Of a stretch of 64,000 nt of DNA, positions 27,201 through 42,200 are shown one piece after another (the stretch's first letter is position 1; the number at the start of each line of letters is the position of its first letter). The stretch comes from Molossus alvarezi (taxonomy: Eukaryota > Chordata > Mammalia > Chiroptera > Molossidae). Where the stretch lies: NCBI GenBank assembly GCA_037176705.1, contig CM073905.1:28242986-28306985 (forward strand), given 5' to 3'. The notes below the pieces were generated by a model. The model searched no databases. It saw only the letters and a list, made by a program, of their open reading frames with translations, and was not told the DNA's origin. The translations under genes were made by a program, and so were the position numbers.

Positions 27201-30200
27201 TTTATAGCCAATAGAGTCAGTGAGGAAAATTTGAATAGAATAACTGGTGAAAGTAACTCCTAGAAATACCATAATCATGTAACATAGTTAAAAGAAAAAC
27301 AATCATCTACTAACTAAAAGACAAAAACTAACGCATAAAGTCACCATTTTTGAAGTATTAAAAAAAGCATGATAAAAGAAAATACAAAAAGGGCAGAATG
27401 TGAAAAACCAGAATGGCAAGATTACATCTGGAATAGCAATTAATCATTTCATAAACTCTTGACAGTATTTGTGTAAAGACAACTGGAAAAATTAAGGGTT
27501 CGTTCCTGTAGCCTTGAACTCATCTGACCTTACAGACCAGAGGTCGGCAGCTTATAGCCCATTTTTTGTTTAGCCTATGAGCTAAGAATAATGTTTACAT
27601 TTTTAAATGGTTGGGGGAAAAAAAAGGAAAAATAGTATTTCATAATTTGTGAAAATTATATATGAAATTCAAATTTCAGTATAAAAAAATACAATTTTAT
27701 TGGAATAGGCATGCCCTTCATTTACATAGTGCCTATGGATGCTTTCATCTACAACAGCAGATGAGTAGTTGTGACAGAGGCTGTATGGCCCACAAAGCCT
27801 AAAATATTTACTACATAGCCTTTAACAACAAAAAATTTGCCGATCCTGGTTATAGACAAAGAATATACTCTCTTATAATAAAGAAATATTCTTTGAATAT
27901 AATCTATAGACACAATATACTGTCACAACTAGCTAAACTGTGACAATATCACTGACTCCAATGTTCTTATTAGTAAATTTGTTACTTGTGCTCTTGCAAA
28001 CTTAAGTTTTATATGGTGGTTTACTTACAGCCGTCTTATTTCCAAATTGTATAGCCATAAAAGAGAAAAATGTATGGGCTTTGTTAAACACAAAATATTA
28101 TACATTTAAATACTATACAACCAAGGAAATATTTGAAACAGATAAAATTGATTGGTATTTCAATGACCTTACCTGTCTGCCATTTGAGGTATTATAAAGT
28201 GCTGTCCATTTTTGTGATCTGAAACATAAACCAAGCCAAAGTTTTGTTCATATAAATACTAGTAAGATCTGTAAAGGAACACCACCATTATTTTCTCAAT
28301 TTATGTTTTACAATTAGTATCTTATCATAATTATGAATTGTGTAGGGGAACAGGAGTTGCCAGACTGACTACAAGTTCCTGAAGACCTGGCCAGTAGCAA
28401 GGATCATATTCTCATTTTCTTCTGGTACAAAAGTCTAGACATCATTAAGCAGAAAGCCTATGTTCACCCTAATCCTTATGCTTTGTTCATCCCTAGTATA
28501 ACTGATGATGTTCAGCCATGGAAAGAACATTTAGGGAGCTGAATTAGCTCAGAGCAGGCTTCCATTAGCTTTCCATGTGGCATGGGTGGAGCTTCCTTGA
28601 GCTTTGGTGGTTCAAATTAATCAGTTAGTATAAAACGGTCAGGGCTGGGGGAGGTGGTCTTGGCAGATCCAGGCAGGGGCTCTGTTTCTCACAATGCTAG
28701 CTGATTCCATTCTAATCCAGCTTCTGGAAAACACTGATCACATGCCAGTGAACAAAGCCACTATAAGGATTCACATACAGGTTTTTGTGTAAATGTAAGT
28801 CTCTTGGGTAGACACCTAGGAGTGGGGCAGTTGGATTATAAGTAAACATGTTTACCTTGGTAAGAAACTGCTAGACTTTTCCAGAGTAGCGCTATCATTT
28901 CGTTTTCCATTCAGTAATGTATGAGAGTTAAAGGTGTTTCCCATCTGACCCAGCACTTGAATTGCCAGATGTTTCTTTTCTTTTTTTTAAATTTTAGTAA
29001 TTCTAATAAGTATGGAGTGATATCTCATTGTGGTTTTAATTTGCATTTCCTTAATGGCCAATGATGCTGAGTTTCTCTCTTCATGTGATTATTTACTTGT
29101 CATCTGTATATTGACTCTGCTCACTTTTTCTTGGGTTGTTTTCTTACTGTTGATTTTTAAGTGTTTAGATATATACATTCTGGATCCAAGCCCTTTGTTG
29201 GACATGTGATTTCCAAATACTTACTCCCAGTCTGTGGCTTGTCTTTTCATTATCTTAACTGCACTTTTTACAGAGCAAAAATTTTTAATTTTGACAAAAC
29301 CCAATTTATCAATATTTTTTTTATGGCTTATGCTTTCGATATTACATCCAAGTACTTTTACCTAGTCCGAGATCACAAAGATTATCTCCTATGTTTTCTT
29401 CTAGTTTTTAGTTTTGTTTATATTTAAATCTATAATCCATTTTAAGTCTGTAGCCCTAATCTCTATTCACTCCAGGAAGGCCAAGTAGAGAGCTAAGCTT
29501 TCTTTAAAAAAAAAAAAAACTTTATTGCTCTGTCCGGTTTGGCTCAGCAGTTGGAGCATCAGCCTGAGGACCAGAGAGTCCTGGGTTCGGTTCCCGCTAG
29601 GGGCACATATCAAAAAAAAAAAATCTACATATGTATGTCTTTACTGATTTTTAGAGAGAAAAAGGGAGAGGGGGAGATAGAGAAACATCAATGTGAGAGC
29701 CAAACATTGATCAGCTGCTTCCTGCACGTCTCCTACCAGCAATGAGCCCACAAACTGGGCATGTGCCCTGACTGGGAATCGAACCAGTGACCTCTCAGTG
29801 CATGGGACAATGTTCAACCAACTGAGCCACACAGGTCAGGGCCCTTTAAATTTTTAAAAAATTGATTGTAGAGAGAGACAGGAAGGGGGGGAGAAACATC
29901 GATTTGTTGTTCTACTTATTTATACATTCACTGGTTTATTTTTGTATGTGCCCTGACCAGGGATCGAACCCACAACCTTGGCATATTGGGACGATGCTCT
30001 AAACAACTGAGCTACCTGGCCAAGATCTTATATCATCATATTTAAAGTGGGTATCTTGTAGACAGCATATGGTTAGGGCTTGTTTTTTGTTTTAAATCTG
30101 AGAATGTCTGCTTCTAATTGGTGTGTTTAGCTCATGAGTATTTAATGTGATTATTGATATTCCTGGATGTAAGTCTATGATTTTATTAGTTTCTGTTTGG

Positions 30201-33200
30201 GCCTCAGTTTTTTGTTCCTCTCTCTCCCTTTTCATCTTTTTAAAAAAATATTTTGAATCAAAATATCTTGATTATTTGCATAATTTTTAATATTCCATTT
30301 TAATTTATATCTAGAGTTTTTGAGCATATATCATTGTATATAGTCTTTTTGTAGTAGTAGTGCTAGGGATTATAATATACTTACTGGCCAGTTTGGCTCA
30401 GCGGTTAGAGCGTCGGCCTGCGGTCCGGAGAGACCCGGGTTCGGTTCCCGCTAAGGGCACGTACTTTGGTTGCAGTTTGTCCCCGGCCCTGATTGGTTGT
30501 GCGGTGGCAGCCACTCGATGTGTCCCTTCACATCGATGTTTCTCTCTCTCTCTCCCTTCCTCTCTCTCCCTCCCACTCTATCTGTACAAAAAAATGGAAA
30601 AATATCCTCGGGTGAGGATAAAAAAAAAAAATTATTATAATATACTTAAATTTTGTACAGTCCACTTAAAAATAATATTTTACCATTTTAAGAATGCAGT
30701 CTTCCCTCTGTATTTCTCTCTCCCTTTTTATGTTGCAGTTGTCAAATGGTTACATTGACATATGCTGAAAATCTCACAAAATAATGTTATAACTTTTACT
30801 TTAAACCATCATACATATCTTAAATAACTTAAGGAAAGCCCTGGCAGGTTTGGCTCAGCAGTTAGAGCGTTGGTCCATGAACCAAAGGGTCGTGGGTTCG
30901 ATTCCCGGTCAAGGGCACATACCTAGGTTGCAGGTTTAATCCCTGGCCCCAGCTGGGGTTGTGCAGGAGGCAACCAATTGATGTTTCTCTCTGTCCTTCC
31001 TTCCCTTCCACTCTAAAAACAAACAAACAAACAAACAAAAAACAACAAATCAATGGGAAAATATGGGTGAATATTAACAAAAAACAAATAAAGAACTTAA
31101 GGGGAGCCCTGGCCCAGTTCGCTCAGTGGCTAGAGTGTTGGCCCGTGGACCAACGAGTTGCAGGTTTGATTCCAGTCAAGGGCATATACCTCAGTTGTGG
31201 TTGTGGTTCGTCCCCTGGCCCTGGTCAGGGTCGTGTGGGAGGCAACTAGTCGATGTGTCCCTCTCCCCTTGATGTTTCTCTCTCCCTCCCTCACACTCTA
31301 TCTGAAGATAACAGAAACATATCCTCGGGTAAAGATTTTTTTAAAAAAAGCCCTGGCCAGTTTGGCTCAGCGGTTGAGGATCGGCCTGCAGGCCAGAGTC
31401 CTGAGTTCGGTTTTTGCTTAGGGACACATACCACCAAAAAAAAAAAAAAAAAAAAAAGAACTCAAGAGGAAAACATAGTCTGTTATTTTCATCCAGATAC
31501 TTATTATTCCTGTTGCTCTTCTTTCATTCCTGACGTTCCAAGGTTTCTTTTGGTATCATTTCCTTTTTATCCAAAGAACTTGCTTTAGCATTTCTATTAG
31601 AGCAACTAATTATCTTTTTCCTTCATCTTAAAATGTCTTTATACTGCCTTCATTCCTGAAGGTTATTTTCTTTGAAAGTGGAGTCTTGGGTTGACATTTT
31701 TTTTCAGCACTTCAAAAATATTGTTCCAGTTCGGTCGGTGTGGTTCAGTGGTTGAGTGTCGACCCATGCATCAAGAGGTTGCCAGTTTGATTCCCAATCA
31801 GGGCACATGCCCAGGCCATGGGCCCGATCCCCAGTGGGGGGCATGTGGGAGGCAGCTAATCGATGTTCTCTCTCATTGATGTTTCTATTTCTCTCTCCCT
31901 CTCCCTTCCCACCTCTCTAAAAATAAATAAAGAAAAAAATATTGCTCCACTTCCTTTTCATACTCATAGTTTCTGGTGAGAAATCCAGTCATTCAAATAA
32001 TCATTCTTCTATGTGTCATTTTTCTTCTTTGGCTGTTTCAAGGTGTTTTTGTTGTCTTTTGTTTTCAGCAGTTAGATTTTGATGTATATGAGTAGGAATA
32101 TGATTGAGTTTATCCTTTTGGGGATTCTCTGAGCTTCTTGAATCTGTTAAGTGTATGTCTTTTGCCAAATTTGGAGTTGTTTTCTTTTTAGTACATGCCC
32201 CTAGCGGAAACCGAACCCAGGACTCTGGTCCAGAGGCCGATGCTCCAACCGCTGAGCCAAACCGGCCAGGGCCAAATTTGGAGTTTTTAGCCAATATTTC
32301 TTCAAACATTTTTTCTCTATCACACTCTGATCTCTTTCTGGGAATCTGATGATACAAATATGACCTTTTGGTATTGCCCCATAGGTCCCTAAGGTTCTAT
32401 CTACTTTTATTTTCCTCCTACTCTTTTTTACTTTTTATTGTTCAAAATGGATAATTTCTAGTGATGTGTTTTTAATTCACTCGCTCTTTTATCATCTCCA
32501 ATCTGCTATTAAGCTTACCCAGTGAACTGTATTCTTCAGTTCTAATATTGCTATTTGGTTCATTTCTATATCTTCTGTTTCTCTGCTGAGATTTTCTATA
32601 TTTCTATTTGTTTTAAGATGTTCACTTTTTAGAGCATGGTGTTACCATCCGCTTTAAAATTTTTGTCTAATAATTCCAACAACTGTGTCATCTGGGGTTG
32701 GCATTTGTTGACTACTTTTTCCCTTACAAGTCTTTGGGATTTCCCTGGTTCTTCATATGTCAAGCCATTATGAATGGTATCTTGGACATTTTGAATATTT
32801 TGTTATGAGACTCGGAGTCATTCTTAAGTTCTATGGACAATGTTAATATTTTTATTTTAGTAGGCAACTGATTTAAGTTAGGTTCTGCTTCCTAGGACAA
32901 GTGGGGAGAGAACAGAAAGAAAAATAAAAGCAATCAGGATTCCCCTCATGCTGGTGGCCAGAGATTTAGGTACCTGTGCTGCCATCGCTGTTGCCACTAC
33001 TGTAGCCACAGAACTGCCTTGCGGCGAGAGTAGGGGAAAAAGGATGGAGGAAGAAAAAAACAACCCAAGAGAATCCCTCAATCCTCGGATCCTGGAGGAG
33101 TCCTATTTCCTGCTCCTCATACCAGACAGAGAAGGCTTCTTTGCATCTGTTATACAGTTCCAGGTTTCAGGCTGTCATAGATGCCATATCAGAAGTAAAA

Positions 33201-36200
33201 TAAACAGAACACTCACCACCACCTTGATGTACTTTGAGTTCCCTAATCCACCAGCTAGAGTCCTTAAATAGCTACTCCATGCATTTGGCCCAGGGTTTTA
33301 AATTATATTCAGAAGAGACAGAGTAGGGTATGCTTACTCCATCTCACCAGGAACTGGAACCACACCAGGGGCTCCTAACTCTATGTGCAACCAGGGTGGT
33401 AAACCACTGTATACATGTATGTGAATATTCTATATCAGGGGTTGGCAAACTTTTTCTATAAAGGGCCAGATAAATATTTTAGGCTCTGTTGCTATATGGT
33501 CTCTGTCACAACTATTCAGCCTCCTCAACTCTTCTGCTGTAATGCAAAACAGCCACTAACAATATGGAATTGGTGTGGCTATCTTGCAATAAAACAATAT
33601 TTTAAAAATCAGGCACGGGTTGGATTTGGCCCACGAACCATGGTTTGCCGACCCTGGTTCTACCTCACAAATAAAGGTGGCTAAAGGCAAAGTTCACTTT
33701 TGGACTTTTTTCCATTCCTTAGACAGTAGAAGTCTTCAAATAACTATAAAAGTGATTGCTTTGCTCTTCCATTCCTAGTCCCATTATGCACAAGAACTGT
33801 GGTACACATTCAGTTTTGGTTTAATTATGCTCTTTGATGTTTAAAACAGACACTAATCTAGAGCTAAAATAAAGCTATAAAAACTAAAATTCAAGGAGAT
33901 CTGACCAACATCTTTTATATATAACTGAAAAAGCTGTAGTTATCATTTCAAGTAGAAATCCTTATTCACAACTTTCTGGAGGATATGTTAAAGCAGAGGT
34001 CATAAATAATAGTGTCCCAACTTGTTTTTCCAGAGACTGACTCACTGGAGGTGTGGAGAGGCTGATGTCCTTTCACTCACCTGGTTTCCTGCCACAGAGA
34101 TAGAAGGCTAGTCTGTCAGTCAGCTCATACTGTATTTCTACAAGGCGTTCTGCCAGCTCATGGTGCCCTCCTTGCCTACCAAGAGAAAACAAAGTACCAT
34201 TTATATTGCTCACCAGCCACTGGCTCTAGAATAAAAAAATACAGATATCTCCTGAGACACCTGAGCAATTTATCAAACATGACTTTTCAGAATAACCAAC
34301 CTTTTTGTGTGAAGTAAACTGTCAAGGTCTACTTTGATTCCCACAGTAGTTCTCACAATCTGAACCATTCCCTCTCCTTTATTAAATTTATAAGCCAGAA
34401 TACTTAATAAGGAATTCAAGGACTTATGAGATAAAATATAACTTTATCTAATGAGGTAGAAAATAAAATTAATAAATGGTCTAGGGGCCCTGGCTGGTTT
34501 GCCTCAGTGGTTAGAGCGTCCGCCCGTGGCCCAGAGAGTCCTGGGTTTGGTTCCCACTAGGGGCACGTACCTTGGTTGCAGTTTGTCCCCACCCCTGGTT
34601 GGGGTTGTTTGGGTGGCAACCACTCGATGTGTCTCTCTTATACCAGTATTTCTCCCTCTCTCTTCCTCCTTCTCTCCCTCCCGCTCTGTCTGAAGATAAA
34701 TGCAAAAATAAATAAATAAATGAATAAATAAATAAATGGTCTAGGGTAGAGATTCTCAAAAATTAACTAGAGTGCTTTAAAAAATATACAAATATTCAGG
34801 CCCCATCCTTGGAAATTATGAATCAGTAAAGATGGGATAAGCATGGACATAAAAATTTTAAAGACAGTCTGTCCCCTAGATGCTTCCGATGGAGCCAGTC
34901 TGACTCTGGATGGGAGTATAATAACCACGTTAAGTCTTCAGTTCAGAGATAGACCAACCTAATCCACACCTGCAGCTACTTTTACCTCCTTATCTTCAAT
35001 TTCCATAACAGAACATTAAGTTTGCCTTTCTTCACTCATGAAATAAATATATAACCTACCTGAAGTCCCTTTAGTAATAAGGCACATAAATAATTACATT
35101 GAGAGACTATTATATGCAAGGTGCCCATGAAAAAATTCCAAGGTATCATTTACTGAAGGCTTTCTTCCTCTTAAAAGATGAAATCTAGTTTCTTTTAGTT
35201 TCTCTTCCTACCATTCAAGGCACTACAAAACATTGTCCCAATCACACATCTTTGATTTCTGTGATGCACATCTTTTTTATCATCTGTGAAATCAGGAAGT
35301 ATTCTACAACTGATGGCAACTCATCACTTAATTGGCCAAGATTGTTCTTTCTTTGTGGTATGTAAAATAATGATGACCCGTACAAACAGTGGTGTCTTAG
35401 ATCTGATAAAATACTGTATTACTCAATCCTTGGCTCTTATATTCCCAGATACACTCTGTACTATCCAGTCAGGTCCCCTGCTCTGGTAAGCATGCCCTGG
35501 CCATCCCTCCCTTCTGAACCTGACTTATATCTTTCTTCTCACCTGGAATGCCTGAGCTTTTCCTTCACACACCCAAATCTAACCCATTCTTCAGAGACGA
35601 ACTAAAAGAAATTTCTTAATGATTTGAGCCACATGAAGAACTCTATATATGCCTTTTAAGACCAGTCATCTTGGCAACACATTTCACATTATCTTGTCCT
35701 ATTTAACTCTTTTATGCATTTATGAATCATCTCCTCCATGGAAGTGTAAATTCTGGAAAGGCAGAGTGTTGTCATTTCACTCATTTTATCCTCTGCAGAG
35801 CAGAGTATAAGTGCTTTGCAGTTAATAAAGTTAATATGGAAGAAGGAAAGATGATCCATCCTGTCATTTAAATGATATTTAAGATTAACCTATGAATTAA
35901 CTTATTCATTTTTCCAGTATTTCACAAATTTTTTAAAGAAAGAAAATTTTTAAAAATTTTATAGGGAGCACATAGATGTCCACTACCTAAAACCTAGAAT
36001 TAACATTTTACTATAATTGCTTAATCACACAACTACCTACTCATACACATTTTTTTTAAGTTTAAGCAATGGCTAAAAAAGATTTAAAAATTGAGGAGTG
36101 GATTCTGCCATTCTTAGTACTTGATCTGGACTTGAACTATGGCCTAAAGGATAGCGTTATAAAGGATCACATGAAAGACTGGAAGCTAAGCAGACTGGTT

Positions 36201-39200
36201 ATGGTTCTACCTTCCCTGACTTTGCCAGGCTCTGAGCTCATATTCATTTGAAAGGTCATCTGAAAAATACCTGAATGTAAATCATACACAATTTAGCAAC
36301 TTAACAATGAATGATAGACAACACAAATAAGCCCAAACAGAGTAAAGTGACAAGAATCTAGGTCTCTAACCTTGCATAATCAACAGGAGTTTTCCCATTG
36401 GAATCTTGTGTGCCTGGGTCTGCTCCATATACTGCCAATAATTCTGCCTGTAAAATCTGTCCTGCTTTGGAAGCAACATGGAGTGGGGTGTTTCCTTTTT
36501 CCTAAGAATCATTAATTAAAAGTAAACAAAAAAGCAAATTTAATAAAGGCTACACGAACACAACCCACTTAGTTTCAATTTAATATGTGGATCAATTCAT
36601 GCTTTCTTACAGGGTGAAAGAAGTTGGCTTGTGCTCCTAAAGATAACAGTCTCAAACAGGTTTCAAGATTCCCTGTTCTCACGCTTGAATGAAGTTGCTG
36701 AAAAACACACAAACAAAAAAGAATACCGTTAAAAGTGTAAAGAGTGGTATACTAGAGCAGCTGGCAGACCATTTTGATATATGTTACATTAGTAATAAAC
36801 CTTGGTTCTCGAATATCTCCCATCTCAAATAATTCACTTCTCAACCTGACAACCCTTTCAAGCTGATACCTGTATGATCAATCATGCATCCCTCAGGCAA
36901 CAAAGGAGAAAAGCATGAGTATGAGTCAGTTTACCACTAAAACTCACATTGCGAACATCTCAGGAAATTGTGCTGTGAATATTTTTGTGTTTTTTTGCTT
37001 TTGTTACTGTCTTTTATTATTGAATTTTCATTTTTTACTGTATACTTAATTTCCTTTTTGTTAAATTTTCATTTATATTTCATGTCTTTTTGTTTTGTTT
37101 TTCTTTACTGATGTTAGAGAGAGAGGAAGGGAGAGAGAGATAGAAACATAGATGAGAGAGAACATCAACTGGCTGCCTCCTGCATGCCCCAAACTGGGGA
37201 TTAAGCCCACAACCTGAGTATGTGCCCTGACCGGGAATCGAACCAGCAACCTCTTAGTGCATGGGTTAACACTTAACCACTGAGCCACACTGGTCAGGCA
37301 TCTTTTTTGTTTTTAAAGTGTTTATTTATAGACTAAACAGTACTTTAGACATGTATTGTACATAAGAAAGGTTAAAATAGGGAATCATTTGAGGGTCTGG
37401 AACAGATTAATTACATTTACATTATTGCTAATGAGAAAAAATGATTCGGATTTCGAGCAGCCTTAATTTGTTCTGAAACAAACTGCACTTAGTTCAGTAA
37501 GGTAGTTGAAGAAGTCTCTCTCTTGCTGGTCACAACCAGCCCTGGGCGCTAAGGTGGGGTCAGGACCATTTTACTGATAAAGAAACTAGAGCAGGGAAGG
37601 TTGACCTGCCCAAATGAAAGACCTGTCTAAGTGGCACAATTATACGTTGAATGAGAGGTAGTATGAAGAGGTGGCCGAGCATGGCTGTGAAGTCTGACAG
37701 ACCTTAACTTCAAACCATATACCCTTCAAGCTGTGTGACTTTGAGGAGTTTCATTAAGCAATCTGAACCTCAGTTTCCTCATCTCTAAAATGGTGATAAT
37801 AATGTCACCTGTTCACAGGGTTCCTGTAAGGAGTCAATATATAGTGAAGTGTTAGCACAGAATCTGGTACATAGGAAATACACAAAGAATACAGCTATTA
37901 TTGTTGTTATTATTATTATTATTTGTTAGAAAGAGAGGAAGGGAAAGGGGGTGGGGAGAGAGAGAGAAATAAAAACATCCATTAGCTGTCTCCCACACGC
38001 ACCCCAACTGGGACCAAGCCCGTAGCCTGGGCGTGTGCCCGGAGCAGGAATGGAACTGGTGACCTTTCAGTGCATGGGACGACACTCAACCAACTGAACC
38101 ACAGTGGCCAGGGCAGCTCTTATTGTAATAGTAAAAATTATTATTACTATTTGTTGTTATTTGACCTAGGGCTTTGGTGTTATTTGACACTGTGCATATT
38201 GCAGGATTCTGTCTTATATTGCACCCTCTCCACACTATTCTTGGCCTTGTATACAATGCTCTAAAGAAGTTTTAAGGGTGGGAAATGGGCCTGAGGTATA
38301 CCAAATTCTATACTACTAAAGAGAGTGCTTATATATTCAGAAGATGAGCTACCTTCAATTCTAACCTCAAATTGTCGAAATTCGATAAACCTTATCATAG
38401 GACTAAAGATGTTCACTCTGACATCTGTATCTAAGCCTTATTTTTTTAATTTATTTTATTTTTAAAAACTGTGGTAAAAAACACATACCAAGTCTTAATA
38501 ATAAATGGAAGTAACAAAAAACAAAGAAATAAGCAATTCTATGCAAAGTTTACAATTCTGAATTGTGAGTGCCCATGTTATATGCAAGTATTTGCCAAAA
38601 GCAGTGCTTTGAAAATAGAGATGCAGGTTTCTTGTAGCATTTCTCAAAAACAAGCAAAGGCCCACATAAAGAAAACCATCTACTCATTTTACAAGTATAA
38701 TAAACTATCCCATGTGCTACAGCTTTGAGTCACACCCTGCTTCCTGAAGATCCTACTTAGTATGCAACTTAGAGACCTGAAGAAATCCCACAAACTTTCT
38801 AGTCCCTTCTAGAAACTGAGAGGGGTCCTATTTCAAAATTAAACAAACAAAAACTTATAGAAATAGAATTTTCAAATCATATCTGAAAAACACACGTAGT
38901 TTTCTAGATATTTATTTTTCCTCTCTGCCCTTACCTCTACTAACATGAATGCCTGCTATTTGAATTAAGAAAAAAAACAAAACCAATTGCAAAGAAGCGG
39001 TTATTAGTTATTTAGTGACTAGAAAACAATTTTTGTTTTGTTTTTCTCTTCCTTTTAAAGTTTTCTTTTCAAACAAAACAATACACTGTTTCAGCCAGCA
39101 ATTTTGGAGATTTTAAAAGATGTGACCCACCTTACTAAGATCTTTGGCAGTCACACTATCATCATCCCGGCAGGGCAAACGATGGACAAATGCTAACATC

Positions 39201-42200
39201 TGATACTTGGCTCTGATGAATTCTGCTTTATTAGGACTGGTTGGAAAACAAAAAAGAAAACAGTTCAGTTGCAGTTCAGATACAACATTCCCTATTCTTT
39301 AGGCTGTAAAAAGAAGAGGAAGTGACCTACATCCCCTAGTCAAGAATAAAACGAACAATACTGAAATAAGTTTTCAGCAGTGGGTAAGACCTGAAGTCTG
39401 AAAACATGTATTTGTGATTATAATGGCCAGGACTGCAGAATGCCTGCTTTTTATAGCATCTCTTTTCTCTGTGTAATTTTCTTAATTGACCTAGCAACCT
39501 TGTGAGGAAGCAGCATTTTATCCCATCTTATAGGTGAGGCATCAGGCAGACTGGAGCCCAGAACCTAGATTTCTGGTCTGACAGCCTCTTGTTTGAGTAC
39601 CTAAGCTTAAATCTGATTACACCAACAGCCTCCAAGCTTTAGTCTCAAACTGGAGAAACCATTGACTTGTGCTGGGTAACCATGCAAAAGAGATGGTCAG
39701 ACGCCTGGCCTTGTTCTGCATTTCTTCTTTCTTTTTTATTGATTCTTGGAGAGAGATAGGAAGGGAGAGAGAGAGAGAAACACCAATTTGCATTCAATGG
39801 TTGATTCTTGTATGTGTGCTGAATGGAATCGAACCCACAACCCTGGCATATTGGGACAACACTCTAACCAACTGAGCTACCCGGCCAGGGCCCCTTGTTC
39901 TGCATTTCGAATAGCAAAGAGCTCAATGAACAAATGGGGTAACCACCTCCTGTACTGCCATTATGGAGGCTGGTCAAAAATAGCTGCACTCCTTTCAGTG
40001 GGCCCACCAGTTAGGAAGAAATAAAAGTATTTATAAACATTCCACTCACTGTACTTTATCCTGTGGATTAGCTTTACGTCTTCCGCTCATAATAGAGGCA
40101 GGGTCCAGCAAAGAATGCTCCCATATAGAATTAGCACCATTATTACATAAGGTTTCAACCATCTAAAATCAAGCATCATAAAATCGTATTTTAATTTCTT
40201 TCTCCAAATATTCAGTGGGAATTAATGACTGAACAGGAAAAACAGAGCCCCATTATAAAAACTAGCACAACTGGCATGTCACATACATCATCATTTTCTG
40301 ATCGGAGAACATGAAAGATGAACCTGCATGTAGAATTCAGGTTTGACCAGTAGGATAGCTAAGTATCTAAATGGGTTTGATTATATTGTTCTAACAGCTT
40401 ATGAAGGAAGAGTACTTTGACACTTAGGGTAGTGTTTCCCAAGACTGATTATCCAAATAGTATTTGCAAGATTCTTAACAACCCATTACAGTCTAGACTA
40501 TCCACTTAGTATTTTTCTTTAAAGGCACTCATTTTAAAAACTTTTACTAGCAATTATGGTTTGATGTGCTAGTTATAGTTTTCTTATACACATTAAAATA
40601 ATGCAACTGCCAAAATAAATACTGGAGTATTATCTACATCTGTCTTGCATACCACTGGTGGTTCATGTGCCATACTTTGAGAATTGTTGTTTAGGGTCAA
40701 CCCTGACATTTTAAACTACTCATCTGTAGACTTTATTCAGATCCTCTAATAAAATCTGTAAACACAGACCTGAGAGCAATAAATATCCACTTGCACATGA
40801 GAATGAGCTCTTGGAAACTTGTAAGTTATTAATAAACCGTATCTCTCAGTTTCATTTTAAAGCATGACTCCTAACATGGCCCCATCTGTTTTTTTTACAT
40901 TAGTGGAGATACTGTCACATCAGAGACCCAAACCCACTTGTTCGGCCCCTTGGTTTGTACAGGCATGTTTAAGGGACATGTTGTGCAGCTGCCATAGATT
41001 TAGTAAAATATGTACTCAAGACAAATGAAGGAGAAACACATGTTTAATTCTTAGTTCCAACAGAACTTGAAGAATTTGTACCCCAAAATAGAAATACAGG
41101 TGACATGACACAGAACTGCAAACAACACAACACACAACACTTAGCAGAATGTTAGGCAATCATTCAAAACGTGAACTGAATTTGCTCTCCAATTAGTAAT
41201 AAGAACTTTAAATCAGATGTTTCAGAAAGTTCTAAGGAATTCCAGTCCGTGCCTCTATCAAAGCAGGAAAAAACATCCTAAAAATATTAGTCGGTACTCA
41301 GGGATAAGTACATTAATGAAAAGTTTCTGAGGCAGTAGCTTTCAGAAACTTTCACCATGGTATGTGGAAAAGATGGACTGTTTAAAATAATTTCTGGAGA
41401 CATTCTGGAAAATCAGCAGTGAAACAGTACTGAGAAATTTTAATAACTATTTATCTATCTGTCTATGATGAACTTAAGATGGGCACAGCACCCTATTCAG
41501 TTATGATTCAAACATTTTTGTATGATTTAAGGAGTAGGAGAAATTTTAGTTGCTAAAACAATGAGCTCTAAAAACTTAAATTACAAACCATGAGAAGAAT
41601 TCTTCCTTTACCTGAAGCAATGTTGGAGGCCATGGTGTGTGTTTAAGATGCCTTACTTGAGAGATATGGCGCCCTAGACTCCGATGGACACTGCAGCACT
41701 CGTCACATATAAAAGTTCCCCTATTTACTGATGCCCAGGAAGGATCTGGAAAAAAAAAAAAAATCTCAGTGAAGAGGATATCAGTTGGTTGCTTTACTGC
41801 CAGATGGCAAAAGATGACTGAAGTATGGTTTTTCAGAGAAACAAAACATTTTTGTTGTTTTAGTACGTTAATCAACATATCAAACTGGTGAACTTGTCTG
41901 ATAACACCACCTATCTTGGCTGATTGGGTACAATGTTAATTGAGATTAAAAACATGAACTGGCCCTGGCCAGTTTGGCTCAGCGGTTGAGCGTCAGCCTG
42001 CGGACCAGAGAGTCCAGGGTTTGGTTCCCACTAGGGGCACATACCACAAAAAACAAAAACAAAACATGAACTGAAGTCCTAGATAAGCAGTTATCTCCTT
42101 TCTGGTTCTTTCATTCAACCCAAGAAGCAAATTGAGAGGACACAGATGAATCATTTTAAATCCACAAACAGCAAGCTAATACAATCGTGACAGTGAATAA

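Larger units (their letters stand above)
23562..28172. other. GIT2 introns 9 and 8
   Basis: Unusually free of Ves SINEs for this window. Contains exon 9, a MIR fragment, the polypurine tract and one hAT element. I see nothing else I can name. Confidence 0.6.
28780..33360 (-). mobile_element. Old L1 (L1M-type), same orientation as GIT2, broken by SINEs
   Basis: The plus strand reads as the complement of L1 ORF2: e.g. TCTCATTGTGGTTTTAATTT at about 29020, GTATCTTGTAGACAGCATAT at about 30051, then GGATTATAATATACTTA, then TTTAGCATTTCTATTAGAGC at about 31590, and CAGCACTTCAAAAATATTGT. Frames are heavily degraded; no intact ORF remains. Nine SINEs interrupt it. Confidence 0.8.

Noticed and set aside
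29161..29427. 88-codon frame in GIT2 intron 7
   Set aside because: Antisense of degraded L1 ORF2.
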